Shown here: one piece after another, positions 45,644 through 54,692 of the stretch
Layout: the number at the start of each line of letters is the position of its first letter
Position numbering within the stretch: the first letter of the stretch is position 1
DNA from: an uncultured Alistipes sp.
GTDB lineage: Bacteria; Bacteroidota; Bacteroidia; Bacteroidales; Rikenellaceae
Assembly: GCA_900539755.1 (NCBI GenBank)
Contig: UQDC01000011.1
Span: forward strand, 3,632 to 67,631
Reading direction: 5' to 3'
DNA length: 64,000 nt
The notes under the pieces: model-generated
Databases searched by the model: none
The model's input: the letters and a program-made list of their open reading frames with translations, nothing else
Told to the model about the DNA's origin: nothing
Program-made: the position numbers and the translations under genes

Positions 45644-48600
45644 ACCTCACCTCCTTTCCGGAAGATATAACGCATATTGGAAGAGTGACGGCTTGTATCC
45701 CGAATCTCGAGCGAAAGGCCATACCGTTCTGCCATTGTTTTCATCCATTCGCTTGTAGGGAAATGCAATGCTCCAGTTGTTTTATTGAAATGCAAAATAC
45801 GGGTTGACCAACGTTCTGTCTCTTCGGTCAGACGATGACGCTGTCGGCACGAACGATCGCCCTCACGCACAACGATCAGACCACCCGAAACCAGCCGATC
45901 GGCACAACGAGCGATAATGCGCTCTTGCTCTTCGGGTGTCACATAATGCAGCATATCATTAATCACGAAAGCATCCGCCATTGGCAGGTCAAACGTAGTT
46001 ACATCTGTACAAACAAAACGAGTCCGATCGTTACATAAAAAACTGTGAGTGGTCAATGCAATCTTTTCCTCATCGTAATCGATTCCGAGGAGTTGTCGTC
46101 CTTCAGCACGCAAGGCCAGCAGGAATGCCATCTGACCATAACCGCACCCCACATCAACAATTGTTCCCTGTCGGGGTAACAACCGATCCAATTCATCGTA
46201 TCGATGTTCCAACCGCAACTTGATTCGGATGTACCACTCTAAAACCGGACCTTTATACAGATAGTTTTTAACAACTGTCTGCATAAAATATGGGTTATCG
46301 CTATTCTCAGCCTGCAGTTTTTCATATTCATCAATCATATAACGACGAATCGTCTTGGCTCTTTCCCGAACATCTTTACCATACTGGGAATCATTAGCTA
46401 CAATCCGCGGCAAAACCACGCCCACGATCCGACCTCGTTTAATATAGAAAGGTTGCTTTTTCGACGAAATATACCCTGTACCATAAATCAGCACCGGCAC
46501 AATATCCAAATTGAGATGATCAGCCAACTGGAACGCTCCTTTATGGAATCGATGGATGGAACAGTCTGCTGTTCGCGTTCCCTCCGGAAAGACTACAATG
46601 GAATAACCCTCCGCAACCTCCTGTTTCAGTTCATCTTCCAGTTGATCATAACCGTTCATGGTACTGTGACATCCTGCGTAACGGATGATCCATCCGAAAA
46701 AGGGCGAATGCCATACCCAGCTGTTGGTCACCATCACAAACTTGGGTGAAATACTGAGCATCAATAAAATATCGACAAACGATTGATGGTTGGCTACGAC
46801 AATGGCCGGCTTTTCAAATCGTTCGCCAGCAGGATTTCGACGGAAGGTCCGTACCGTAAAAATGGTTGCCAGGAAAACTTTTGCCAATGCATACATCATC
46901 CAATGAAACCAGGCTTTCCGGCGACGACGACCGATCGGCAGCAGGTGCAGCAAGACAATGCAAAATTGCAACACCAGACACCCGAACAAAAAATAGAGAA
47001 AGGCATAGATCGTTTTAAGGGCGCCCATCAAGGTGTAGGGCAATCCATCGCGGGCGGTTTGCCGTGAGATGAAGAGTCGGAAGAGGACTGGTTGGACCGT
47101 ATAGGCAACCAATACGACCGCCACCATCCCCAACATGGAGATCACGGATACCGATTTGAGTGCGGGGTGACCGGCAAAGACCAACACCCCGATCCCTACC
47201 ACCGTAGTAAATGCGGAGAAGAAGATCGCCGTTTTGTGCGCGGCTAACAGTTTACGACCATTTTTATATTCGTTCAACAAGCCATCCATAATGAAGATGC
47301 TGAAATCATCGCCCAGACCGAAAATAAAGGTCGAAAGAATAATATTCACGATGTTGAACTCGATTCCGAATAGCGCCATCATGCCCAGGATAAGCACCCA
47401 ACTGACAGCCATCGGCAAACTGGCTAACAGGGCCAATTCGATCCGGCCGTAGGAGATCAGCAGAGCCAGAAAGACCAGCAGCGAGGAGATCAGCAGTACG
47501 GTATTAAAGTCGTCGTTGACCAGATCGGCCATACGGTTGCTGTAATAGGCCCGATCGAGGATGGTTACATCGGGCAGCTGCTCGAGTCGGGTGTAGGCCT
47601 GCTCCTTCAGGTGGTTATCGACAGCCAGACGGCTGACAAACAGCGGACCATGATCACTCTGCTCGAGCCAATCGCCAAGCACCGGGTTGTTGGCAACGCC
47701 CGCAGTGGTGACATCAAAGGGGGTAAACTGTTGTTCGAGCCAACGGTTGAATGGGGCGAACGCATCCGAGGTGAGGCCGTTGCGGAGGGCAGCTTGCTGC
47801 AGCCGTTCACACACCTGTTGTCGTTTTTCAGGGGTCCAAAAACGGTTCCACTGCTCAAGTCGTTGCTGCTGCACCGCCATGGGCACCACAAAATCGGCAG
47901 CAGATACCGGAGCCTTCACCACCCCTTCAGCCGCCAACGAATCCAACAACGATCGCACCTTGCTATAGGATTGGCAGGCTTGATCGACATCATCGGCCGA
48001 GGTGATCAGATAGACATACCGAGAGGTATCGCCCATCAGCGTTTCGAGCCGCTGCTCCATCTGTTTGAATCGTTGCGGCTCATACCCTAACCGGGTCATA
48101 TCGCTGTCGAATTTGACATCGTTGAAGAAGAACAATGCCACAACCGTCACCACAACCAATCCGCCCAACAGCCACTTGTTGGTATCGTAGCGATAGGCAT
48201 TCAGCCGTTCAATACGACGGAGCAGCGGACTGGGAGCTTTGGATGCTCCTGTCGGGAGCATGTGGGGTAAGAAGATCAGACTAAACAGGGTCGTTCCGAT
48301 CAACGTCAGGGCAGCGAAAAGCCCGAAATCGTGCAACAATTGCGAACGGGTAAAGAGCAATCCCAGGAAGGCCCCAATGGTAGTAAAACTACCGACAGTC
48401 AAAGGATAAGCCAGTTCTGCCACCACCTGACGCGGGTCATGAATATGGTTACTGTGCGCCAGAACATGGATCGAGTAGCTCAGCGCTATTCCCATAACCG
48501 CCGCTCCAGCACCTATTGCTATTGTCGAGATGGAACCTTGAATCAGGTAGATCAGCGCCAAAGCAAACAGTGCTCCATAAATAACCGGAAGAATCATCAA

Positions 48601-49491
48601 GGGAATCGCCCAACGGTTTCGGAAGGCCAGGGTGATCACCAAGACAATTACTACCAGAGCGATAGAGAGGGTCCAAGCCGTATCCTGTTTGATTTGGCGG
48701 GCGTTGTACACAGCCACCCCAACTGCACCGAAATAATCAGCCTGCAGATCATACTCTGCTCCGATACGATTCAATTGTTCTTCGAGGATTTCAATCAGCC
48801 GTTCGTTGGTTGCAGAGGCAGAGGAGCCATGGGCCGGGTCTGCGAAAAGCAATAGAGATTGTAGATCAGCCGTAAAAATATGGTCGTCATAAATCTCATA
48901 GTCTCCGCTTTGGTTAAATTGCTGGAAGCTGGCCAGCAGTGGCGTTCCCAGCCCCAAAGGATCTCGCAACAACACATCTTTGACGGCAAAACCGGCCGGA
49001 GAGATGAGCGTCCCATAGACGCGATGCACCGCGGAATCGATCGCTTCGGGACGGGTCAGCGAATCGAGGCGAGCAAACTCTTGATCGGTTAAGAAAACGG
49101 GGAGGTGATCATACACCAACGCGGTTGCCGAATCGAGCAATCCGGCATCGACGCGGGCCGTTACTGAACGCAGCAGCCCCTCGTCAACGGCCGGCTGTAA
49201 CCCTTCTGCCAAAGCTTCAGCTGCCTCAATCATCCGGTCCGGCACCTCTGGATCGTCCTGTTGCGGAGCGGTCAGCATCACAACGATCTTATCCTTAATC
49301 CGCAGACTATTGAAAACAGCCGCTGTCTTTTGGCCCTGTTGGTCTTTGGGCATAAACGAAACGATATCTTCGTTGTAGCTGAGCCGGGAAGCGAACCAAC
49401 CCATCACCAACACCGTCAAGGTCAAAAGGCTCCACAGCAACAGGCGATGCCTGCGCAAAAAGTCGTAGAGATATGTAAAAAACTTATTCAT
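45640..49491 (-). CDS. Trifunctional MMPL/RND exporter - PlsC acyltransferase - methyltransferase
   Basis: 1283 residues from the ATG at 49491 (8-base overlap with the preceding stop; a further ATG lies 12 bases upstream). Three parts: an RND/MMPL exporter (about 1-820) with a first helix at 20-38, a six-helix block near 255-430, a helix near 445, and a second block near 675-810; a PlsC-type acyltransferase (about 850-1060) with NHQSFVD (HX4D, near residue 900) and VFPEGTRT (near 970); and a class I SAM methyltransferase (about 1090-1280) with VDVGCGYGQ near 1112. It would export or flip the lipid-linked polyene and also acylate and methylate it. The three-way fusion is unusual and GC-rich relative to the flanks. 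Confidence 0.88.
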   Translation of the reverse strand: MNKFFTYLYDFLRRHRLLLWSLLTLTVLVMGWFASRLSYNEDIVSFMPKDQQGQKTAAVFNSLRIKDKIVVMLTAPQQDDPEVPDRMIEAAEALAEGLQPAVDEGLLRSVTARVDAGLLDSATALVYDHLPVFLTDQEFARLDSLTRPEAIDSAVHRVYGTLISPAGFAVKDVLLRDPLGLGTPLLASFQQFNQSGDYEIYDDHIFTADLQSLLLFADPAHGSSASATNERLIEILEEQLNRIGAEYDLQADYFGAVGVAVYNARQIKQDTAWTLSIALVVIVLVITLAFRNRWAIPLMILPVIYGALFALALIYLIQGSISTIAIGAGAAVMGIALSYSIHVLAHSNHIHDPRQVVAELAYPLTVGSFTTIGAFLGLLFTRSQLLHDFGLFAALTLIGTTLFSLIFLPHMLPTGASKAPSPLLRRIERLNAYRYDTNKWLLGGLVVVTVVALFFFNDVKFDSDMTRLGYEPQRFKQMEQRLETLMGDTSRYVYLITSADDVDQACQSYSKVRSLLDSLAAEGVVKAPVSAADFVVPMAVQQQRLEQWNRFWTPEKRQQVCERLQQAALRNGLTSDAFAPFNRWLEQQFTPFDVTTAGVANNPVLGDWLEQSDHGPLFVSRLAVDNHLKEQAYTRLEQLPDVTILDRAYYSNRMADLVNDDFNTVLLISSLLVFLALLISYGRIELALLASLPMAVSWVLILGMMALFGIEFNIVNIILSTFIFGLGDDFSIFIMDGLLNEYKNGRKLLAAHKTAIFFSAFTTVVGIGVLVFAGHPALKSVSVISMLGMVAVVLVAYTVQPVLFRLFISRQTARDGLPYTLMGALKTIYAFLYFLFGCLVLQFCIVLLHLLPIGRRRRKAWFHWMMYALAKVFLATIFTVRTFRRNPAGERFEKPAIVVANHQSFVDILLMLSISPKFVMVTNSWVWHSPFFGWIIRYAGCHSTMNGYDQLEDELKQEVAEGYSIVVFPEGTRTADCSIHRFHKGAFQLADHLNLDIVPVLIYGTGYISSKKQPFYIKRGRIVGVVLPRIVANDSQYGKDVRERAKTIRRYMIDEYEKLQAENSDNPYFMQTVVKNYLYKGPVLEWYIRIKLRLEHRYDELDRLLPRQGTIVDVGCGYGQMAFLLALRAEGRQLLGIDYDEEKIALTTHSFLCNDRTRFVCTDVTTFDLPMADAFVINDMLHYVTPEEQERIIARCADRLVSGGLIVVREGDRSCRQRHRLTEETERWSTRILHFNKTTGALHFPTSEWMKTMAERYGLSLEIRDTSRHSSNMRYIFRKGGEV

Positions 49492-50674
49492 GAACCGGGA
49501 CACGTTTCGTTAGGGTCAATACACACCAGCCAATCAGCCAGATCAGCATACCGCACACGGCAGCCAAACAGAGGCTTCCTACCAGATATTGCGCCAGACA
49601 CTCAGCCATCCGATGCATAGAGATGTCACGCAGAACAAGCGATACAGGCACTCCCAATACTTGTCCTCCAATCCAGTAGCTACCGTAAAGGATAAACGGG
49701 ATCATTGGCGGGATACTGATGTTGGAGAAGACAACGGCAACCAATTTGTTGAGTCGCATAAAATGGGCAGAGACCGCTGCAAAGATCATCTGGTATCCCC
49801 AAATCGGGACGATGCCACAAAAGACGCCCCACCCCATGGCTGCAGCCAGGCGCAGATTGCTCTCGGGCGAATGGGTAATGTTACGTCGGAAGAAATTGCG
49901 GATATTTTCGCGGGTGAGTGACCGGATAAATCGCCATGGATAATAAATAAATACAGCTTGCAATACCAAGACCGTATTGAGCAGGCTGATACGGGTAAAA
50001 TCGCGGAACGGACGAAAATGGGAGATACGTTCTCCTTCGGGCGGATAATAGACACAAATCGGGATATTCTCCACGACAACTCCGCGCATGGCGGCCCGCA
50101 CCAGGATCTCCACCTCGAATTCATAGCGACGACACAACGTCCTCATCCGGCCCAGTTTGCGCAAAGGATAGAGTCGAAAGCCGGACTGCGTATCTTGCAA
50201 GGTATGCCCGGTCTCGACCTTATACCAAAAATTCGAGAAACGGTTGGCAAAGGTATTTTTGGAGGGCATGTTTTCCGCCGTCAGGTTCCGGGCTCCTACC
50301 AACAGGCGATCAGGGACAGCTTCGATCCGCTCAATAAAAGCGGGAATATCCTCGGGGTAGTGCTGCCCATCAGAATCGATGGTAATTGCATACCGGAATC
50401 CAGCAGCCGCAGCCGCCAACAGGCCGGTTCGCAACGCATATCCTTTCCCGCGATTGTGCGGATAGGCGATAATGCGAATATCGGGAATGGTGGCGAGCAG
50501 TTGCGCGGTCGTGTCGGTCGAGCCATCATTGACCACAAAGATATCGGCACAATAGCGCTTTACCCCGGCGATCACCTCCGCCAGTGTTTCCGCGTGGTTG
50601 TAAGTTGGAATAACCACCGCACACTCCACGCGTCGCACCCGTTCGGGCCAGGATATGGATACCGGATCAATCAT
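49484..50674 (-). CDS. GT2 glycosyltransferase fused to DUF2062
   Basis: About 396 residues from the ATG at 50674 (8-base overlap with the gene before). N-terminal GT2 domain (about 10-230): VVIPTYNHAETLAEVIAG, VVNDGSTDTT, DSDGQHYPEDI (DxD-like) and the acceptor-side FSNFWYKVETGHTLQDTQSG. C-terminal DUF2062 (about 265-385) with several hydrophobic helices and MGWGVFCGIVPIWGYQM. In aryl polyene clusters such proteins are predicted to transfer a sugar to a lipid or polyene. Overlaps the exporter gene. Confidence 0.82.
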   Translation of the reverse strand: MIDPVSISWPERVRRVECAVVIPTYNHAETLAEVIAGVKRYCADIFVVNDGSTDTTAQLLATIPDIRIIAYPHNRGKGYALRTGLLAAAAAGFRYAITIDSDGQHYPEDIPAFIERIEAVPDRLLVGARNLTAENMPSKNTFANRFSNFWYKVETGHTLQDTQSGFRLYPLRKLGRMRTLCRRYEFEVEILVRAAMRGVVVENIPICVYYPPEGERISHFRPFRDFTRISLLNTVLVLQAVFIYYPWRFIRSLTRENIRNFFRRNITHSPESNLRLAAAMGWGVFCGIVPIWGYQMIFAAVSAHFMRLNKLVAVVFSNISIPPMIPFILYGSYWIGGQVLGVPVSLVLRDISMHRMAECLAQYLVGSLCLAAVCGMLIWLIGWCVLTLTKRVPVHE

Positions 50675-51047
50675 TTTTCGGTACAAAAGTCGCTTTAAGT
50701 TTCAGTACAACAATATCCTCGGCCATCACCGTTGCCTGAACCGTCGTACCGTCTATTGTCAGGAGGCACTCTAACTCCGTATGACGCGAAGGATCCACCG
50801 GCGCTGTAAATTTACATTCACGGATTTGGGCAAACCGCACCCCGTAGCCGCAAATCTCGGCCACACAGTCGCTCAGGATGGCCAATGTACAGACCCCGGG
50901 CAGAATCGGCTGTCCCGGAAAATGGCCGGCAAACAGCGGATGCTGTGGATTGATCGTTGCGCGGAAACAGAATGTTGCCCCCCGATCGCTCTCTCGGCTC
51001 AATGTATAGAGGTCATCTCGTACCATCATCGTTAGCTTATTGAACAT
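50667..51047 (-). CDS. FabZ/FabA-like hotdog dehydratase
   Basis: A 126-residue single hotdog domain. The active-site helix region HPLFAGHFPGQPILPGV contains the catalytic His of FabZ-type 3-hydroxyacyl-ACP dehydratases. It is shorter than FabZ and lacks a clear second acidic residue in the usual helix (the position is Asp in ILSDCVAEI). It would introduce double bases of the polyene chain by dehydration. Its ATG overlaps the LolA-like stop by 11 bases (ATGTTCAATAA). Confidence 0.75.
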   Translation of the reverse strand: MFNKLTMMVRDDLYTLSRESDRGATFCFRATINPQHPLFAGHFPGQPILPGVCTLAILSDCVAEICGYGVRFAQIRECKFTAPVDPSRHTELECLLTIDGTTVQATVMAEDIVVLKLKATFVPKND

Positions 51048-51660
51048 CGAACAGCGAGGCTTTCACTGTGGTATTCAAGTTTTTATTTCGGAACACATAC
51101 TGCATATAATCGCCCGATGGCTGTTCCATTCGTAACGTTTCCAAGGTCATATCGGCCCGATCGAAATCGAGCACAATTCGATTCACATATTTGAGTGCCG
51201 ATCGGCTCGACGGAACCAACTCCACCCGATAACCGCTCTTATTTTGGGTAATCGTCACCTGTCCGCTTCCCATCAGACGTTCCATGTTCCCGGTCATGCA
51301 GGCTCCGAATACATTGTGCATCTGCCGCAACATTGGGTTTGCGGTGATACGCGTTGTCGAGGTTCGGCCGTTCGTTCGCATCGAGAAGGTCTCTTCCGTC
51401 ATGATGATCCAGTCGCCGGACGTAAAGTCGAGGCGCATCTGCGACGGTATTTTATAATGGAATTGTCCGGTTCGCACCAAATCTTTAGCCATCACATCCA
51501 TGTGCCGTGTCTCGGTAAAATCACAGACAATAGTCTGCACCGTACGGCTTTTGGCGACCAACTCTTTGGCAAACTGCTGTTGTAAAGCGTTGTTTTGTGC
51601 CCAAACATTTCCGCCGATACAACCCAGCAGCAACAAGAACAATATTTTATTGATTTTCAT
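51037..51660 (-). CDS. LolA-like periplasmic lipid/lipoprotein carrier
   Basis: A 207-residue exported protein (signal ending NVWAQ). The mature half-barrel pattern (TIVCDFTETRHMDVMAKDLV, GQFHYKIPSQMRLDFTSGDW) is that of LolA-family carriers. Within a polyene cluster it probably carries the finished lipid-linked polyene across the periplasm rather than lipoproteins. Overlaps the deacetylase gene by 14 bases. Confidence 0.78.
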   Translation of the reverse strand: MKINKILFLLLLGCIGGNVWAQNNALQQQFAKELVAKSRTVQTIVCDFTETRHMDVMAKDLVRTGQFHYKIPSQMRLDFTSGDWIIMTEETFSMRTNGRTSTTRITANPMLRQMHNVFGACMTGNMERLMGSGQVTITQNKSGYRVELVPSSRSALKYVNRIVLDFDRADMTLETLRMEQPSGDYMQYVFRNKNLNTTVKASLFDVQ

Positions 51661-52363
51661 AAGCTTCTATTTTCAACATTTTTTCGATGGGCCACACCTC
51701 GTAGCCGCGGTTCGACAGCTCTGCGAGCAGCCGTTCGAGCAGCTCGACGCTCCCTTCACAACGATCATGCAACAGGATCACTGCTCCGGGATGCAATTTG
51801 CGTAACACACGACTCAACACCTTTTGCCGCGGGGTCGATGCAACCGTATCGAACGAGCGGATACTCCACCCGATTGAGCAATACCCTTCGCTGCGCACAA
51901 CACGCCCGATAATCGGGTTGGTAACCCCAAACGGCGGCCGAAACAATTTTATTCTTTTAGACCCTGCTAAATTGGCTGCCTTACCGACTGCTTTGGCACC
52001 TCGTTCCACCTCCTCGCGCACAAACCGCTCACCTCGCAACGGGAAACGTGCATTGTGGGACCAGGTATGGTTTCCGATCGTATGCCCCTCCTCCACCATG
52101 CGTTGCACCAATTCAGGATGTGCCTGTGCCTTTTCGCCAATCAGGAAGAAGGTTGCTTGCAGACCGTGACATTTCAACAAATCGAGAAGTTTTGGAGTGC
52201 GTTGTGGATCGGGACCGTCGTCAAACGTTAGGCAGACCGCCCGTTCCGGGCCATCGCCCCGACACAAAGAACGGAGATAGACGCCTGATCGGATCGAAGC
52301 CGAAGCCCAAACGGCTGCACCCAACACACAGCACACCAATATGATCCCCACTATCCAATACAT
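51647..52363 (-). CDS. Polysaccharide-deacetylase (NodB-like) family protein
   Basis: 238 residues from the ATG at 52363, overlapping the upstream stop by 13 bases; the frame extends further to an ATG at 52408. An N-terminal membrane helix (WIVGIILVCCVLGAAVWAS) precedes a NodB domain: CLTFDDGPDPQRT (catalytic/metal Asp-Asp), HTIGNHTWSH (metal His pair) and RPPFGVTNP. It removes acyl groups from amino sugars or hydrolyses a C-N bond on a lipid-anchored substrate; substrate not evident. Such genes occur in flexirubin-type clusters. Confidence 0.8.
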   Translation of the reverse strand: MYWIVGIILVCCVLGAAVWASASIRSGVYLRSLCRGDGPERAVCLTFDDGPDPQRTPKLLDLLKCHGLQATFFLIGEKAQAHPELVQRMVEEGHTIGNHTWSHNARFPLRGERFVREEVERGAKAVGKAANLAGSKRIKLFRPPFGVTNPIIGRVVRSEGYCSIGWSIRSFDTVASTPRQKVLSRVLRKLHPGAVILLHDRCEGSVELLERLLAELSNRGYEVWPIEKMLKIEAYENQ

Positions 52364-53250
52364 TCCACGACAATTACAGCGGACTGTACGTCCATATAGT
52401 TGTTCCACACGGCCACACGCCGGGCACCGTTTTCAATCAACTGTACAGCTTCGACCAACCGTCCGGCAGAAGCCGTAGGGTAATTGATCCGGTGCGTCCC
52501 TCCCCCAAGGATAATCTGATCAGCATGATAATGTGTTTTGATCCAACTTTTTATTGAGTCTGTCGTGACAAATCCATCCGTTTCTCCTGCCTGATTTGCT
52601 ACAGTGGAATTGGCACCCCCGCAAGCCGATACCTGATCCTTCAACTCTTCAAGAATATCCGGAAAATCGACCTCTACAATACAGGCCCGACAAGTATCCA
52701 TGGGGAGCAACGAAAGTTGGAAAAAGGCAGCTCCTTCGCCATCGATATAGTTTCGCCAGATGCCCATACGCTCCATGACCCGATGTTGGGATGGGGTCTG
52801 TTCATCGGCCGCCCCCACCAAGGCATGGGTAATCGTTGCGTCATCGAACTGCATCACTACATCCAGCAGTGCCGATTCAAAGCTGTGGCCTCGGTGCACA
52901 TAGGTCATATTGTAGGAGTGATTCGAGCAGAGCAGCGCCACCTGTGCCCCGATCGTATTGAAGGTTGACTGAATAAAAGGGGTCGGATTGAGCAACTCCT
53001 CATCCTGTTCCAATAGATTCCGCAAAAACTTCTCACTATCGGCCAGGCAGCCCCATCCCGTTGCTGTCACGATGGCATCTATCCGGTCTGCCGACACCCC
53101 GGAGGAGAGACACTGCATCGCGGTGGCCACCCCCATTCGGACAAAACGGCTCATACGACGGCGCAACGCAACGTTGGGGATCAACGCCTTCAGGTCATCG
53201 CCCAGCATCTCGTGTGTGGCATATCGGTTTATGTAACAACGGGTCTTCAT
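52351..53250 (-). CDS. Ketosynthase-like protein lacking the active-site Cys
   Basis: A 299-residue protein resembling only the N-terminal part of a beta-ketoacyl synthase. KS-like steps are visible (GVATAMQCLSSGVSADRID, ATGWGCLADSEKFL, FIQSTFNTIGAQVALLC). In the nucleophile elbow, where active KS have TACSSS, this protein reads VHRGHSFESAL, with Gly at the Cys position. It has no second-half catalytic histidines. It may act as a chain-length-factor-like partner or scaffold of the intact KS encoded just upstream, whose gene it overlaps by 4 bases. Confidence 0.6.
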   Translation of the reverse strand: MKTRCYINRYATHEMLGDDLKALIPNVALRRRMSRFVRMGVATAMQCLSSGVSADRIDAIVTATGWGCLADSEKFLRNLLEQDEELLNPTPFIQSTFNTIGAQVALLCSNHSYNMTYVHRGHSFESALLDVVMQFDDATITHALVGAADEQTPSQHRVMERMGIWRNYIDGEGAAFFQLSLLPMDTCRACIVEVDFPDILEELKDQVSACGGANSTVANQAGETDGFVTTDSIKSWIKTHYHADQIILGGGTHRINYPTASAGRLVEAVQLIENGARRVAVWNNYMDVQSAVIVVECIG

Positions 53251-54428
53251 CTTTGATCGATCTTACCTGCGAATAACAACGACGCACAGTTTCCGCCGAA
53301 ACCGAACGAATTGGAAAGTAAATATTGCAACGGACGCTGCTCATAATGCAACTGCGGGGTCAGCCCCAACTGGGGGTCCTGCCGGGCAAAATGGAGGTGA
53401 GGATAAAGCTCTCCATGACGGAGTGCGAGGACACAAAATGCCGCTTCAATTCCTCCGGCAGCCGCCAACGTATGCCCCGTAAAGGGTTTGGTCGATCCGA
53501 AAGCTGGTATCCGCTCGCTAAAGAGCCGCTGCATGGCAACTCCCTCCGAGAGATCGTTATTTGGCGTTCCCGTTCCGTGTACATTGATATAATCGACCTG
53601 CTCGGGTGTAATGCCGGCCATTTCAAGCGCCCCGCGCATTGCCAAGTAATCTCCCTCTCCGTCGGCAGAAGAGGCCGTTTGATGGAATGCATCGTTGGCA
53701 TTGGCAAACCCATCCAAAAAGCAATAAGGCTCACCTGCTGCATCTTCAGCCCGTTCCAGAACCAGATAGGCCGCTCCTTCGCCGAGATTCAACCCGGCCC
53801 GACTCTCGTCAAAAGGGCGACAGGGGGCCGAATCCAGAATCATCAACGATTTGAATCCATTCAACGTGAAGCGGCACAACGAATCGGTTCCACCGGCCAC
53901 CACTCGATCCGCCACACCATGCCGCAATAGCCTTACGGCCAACATCAGGGCATTCGCCGCCGAGGAGCAGGCAGTGCTGATTGTCGTCACGAAGCCATCG
54001 ATCCCGCAATACCGGGCAATAGAGATCGTACTGTCGGCACAGTCGTGATGCATCACCTGACGCAAACGTCCTAAACGGTCATCCTGCATAAACTGTGGGA
54101 AAAACTGTTCGGTCAGATCCATTCCCCCAACTGAAGTAGCGGAGACCAAAGCGGTTCGGGGACGAGACGCTCCAGCATCTTGCAGCGCTTCCGAGGCAGC
54201 CAATATACCCAGCAATGCGGTCCGAGAGTGACACCCCGATAGGCCGAGAAGCTGTTGCAGCTGGGCGTTGTCCAGGGCCACTTCGCCCACAGGCAGTCGA
54301 TTCCGCGTTGCAAAGTGGGTCGGTGCAGCGACAATACCGCTACGACCGGTACGCAACGCATCCAGTGTCACTTTTTTGCCCACTCCCAGGGCACTGACAA
54401 TCCCTACGCCTGTGACTGCGATATGCAT
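53247..54428 (-). CDS. Beta-ketoacyl-ACP synthase (FabF/FabB-like)
   Basis: A 393-residue ketosynthase. Catalytic triad is intact: Cys in STACSSAANAL, His in NVHGTGTPNNDL, and His in FTGHTLAAAGG. The ends IGHTLA- and SNSFGFGGNCASLLF-type strands are canonical. It extends the ACP-bound chain by two carbons using malonyl units. Located after an ACP gene (5-base gap) and before the Cys-less partner, so the two probably form a pair. Confidence 0.9.
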   Translation of the reverse strand: MHIAVTGVGIVSALGVGKKVTLDALRTGRSGIVAAPTHFATRNRLPVGEVALDNAQLQQLLGLSGCHSRTALLGILAASEALQDAGASRPRTALVSATSVGGMDLTEQFFPQFMQDDRLGRLRQVMHHDCADSTISIARYCGIDGFVTTISTACSSAANALMLAVRLLRHGVADRVVAGGTDSLCRFTLNGFKSLMILDSAPCRPFDESRAGLNLGEGAAYLVLERAEDAAGEPYCFLDGFANANDAFHQTASSADGEGDYLAMRGALEMAGITPEQVDYINVHGTGTPNNDLSEGVAMQRLFSERIPAFGSTKPFTGHTLAAAGGIEAAFCVLALRHGELYPHLHFARQDPQLGLTPQLHYEQRPLQYLLSNSFGFGGNCASLLFAGKIDQR

Positions 54429-54432
54429 CGTT

Positions 54433-54690
54433 TTACTTTTGCTGATTTGCCAGAATGTATTCAGCCAACGTCTTGACCGAATAGAAATGGGGTTTTGCCT
54501 CGGCGGTATTTTCGAGGCGGATGCCGTAATTTTTCTCCAAAATCAGGATGATTTCGAGGGCATCGATCGAATCCAGCCCGAGTCCATCTCCGAACAAAGG
54601 AGCCTCAGCGTCAATATCGTCAGGGGTAATCTCTTCGAGATTCAGGGCCTCGATCAATTGTTCTTTCAGTTTTTGAATCAGCTCTTCCAT
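54433..54690 (-). CDS. Acyl carrier protein
   Basis: An 85-residue ACP. The phosphopantetheine Ser is in DGLGLDSIDALEIIL, with the usual four-helix layout and acidic surface. It carries the growing chain for the neighbouring ketosynthases. The next gene starts 2 bases upstream. Confidence 0.92.
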   Translation of the reverse strand: MEELIQKLKEQLIEALNLEEITPDDIDAEAPLFGDGLGLDSIDALEIILILEKNYGIRLENTAEAKPHFYSVKTLAEYILANQQK

Positions 54691-54692
54691 AA

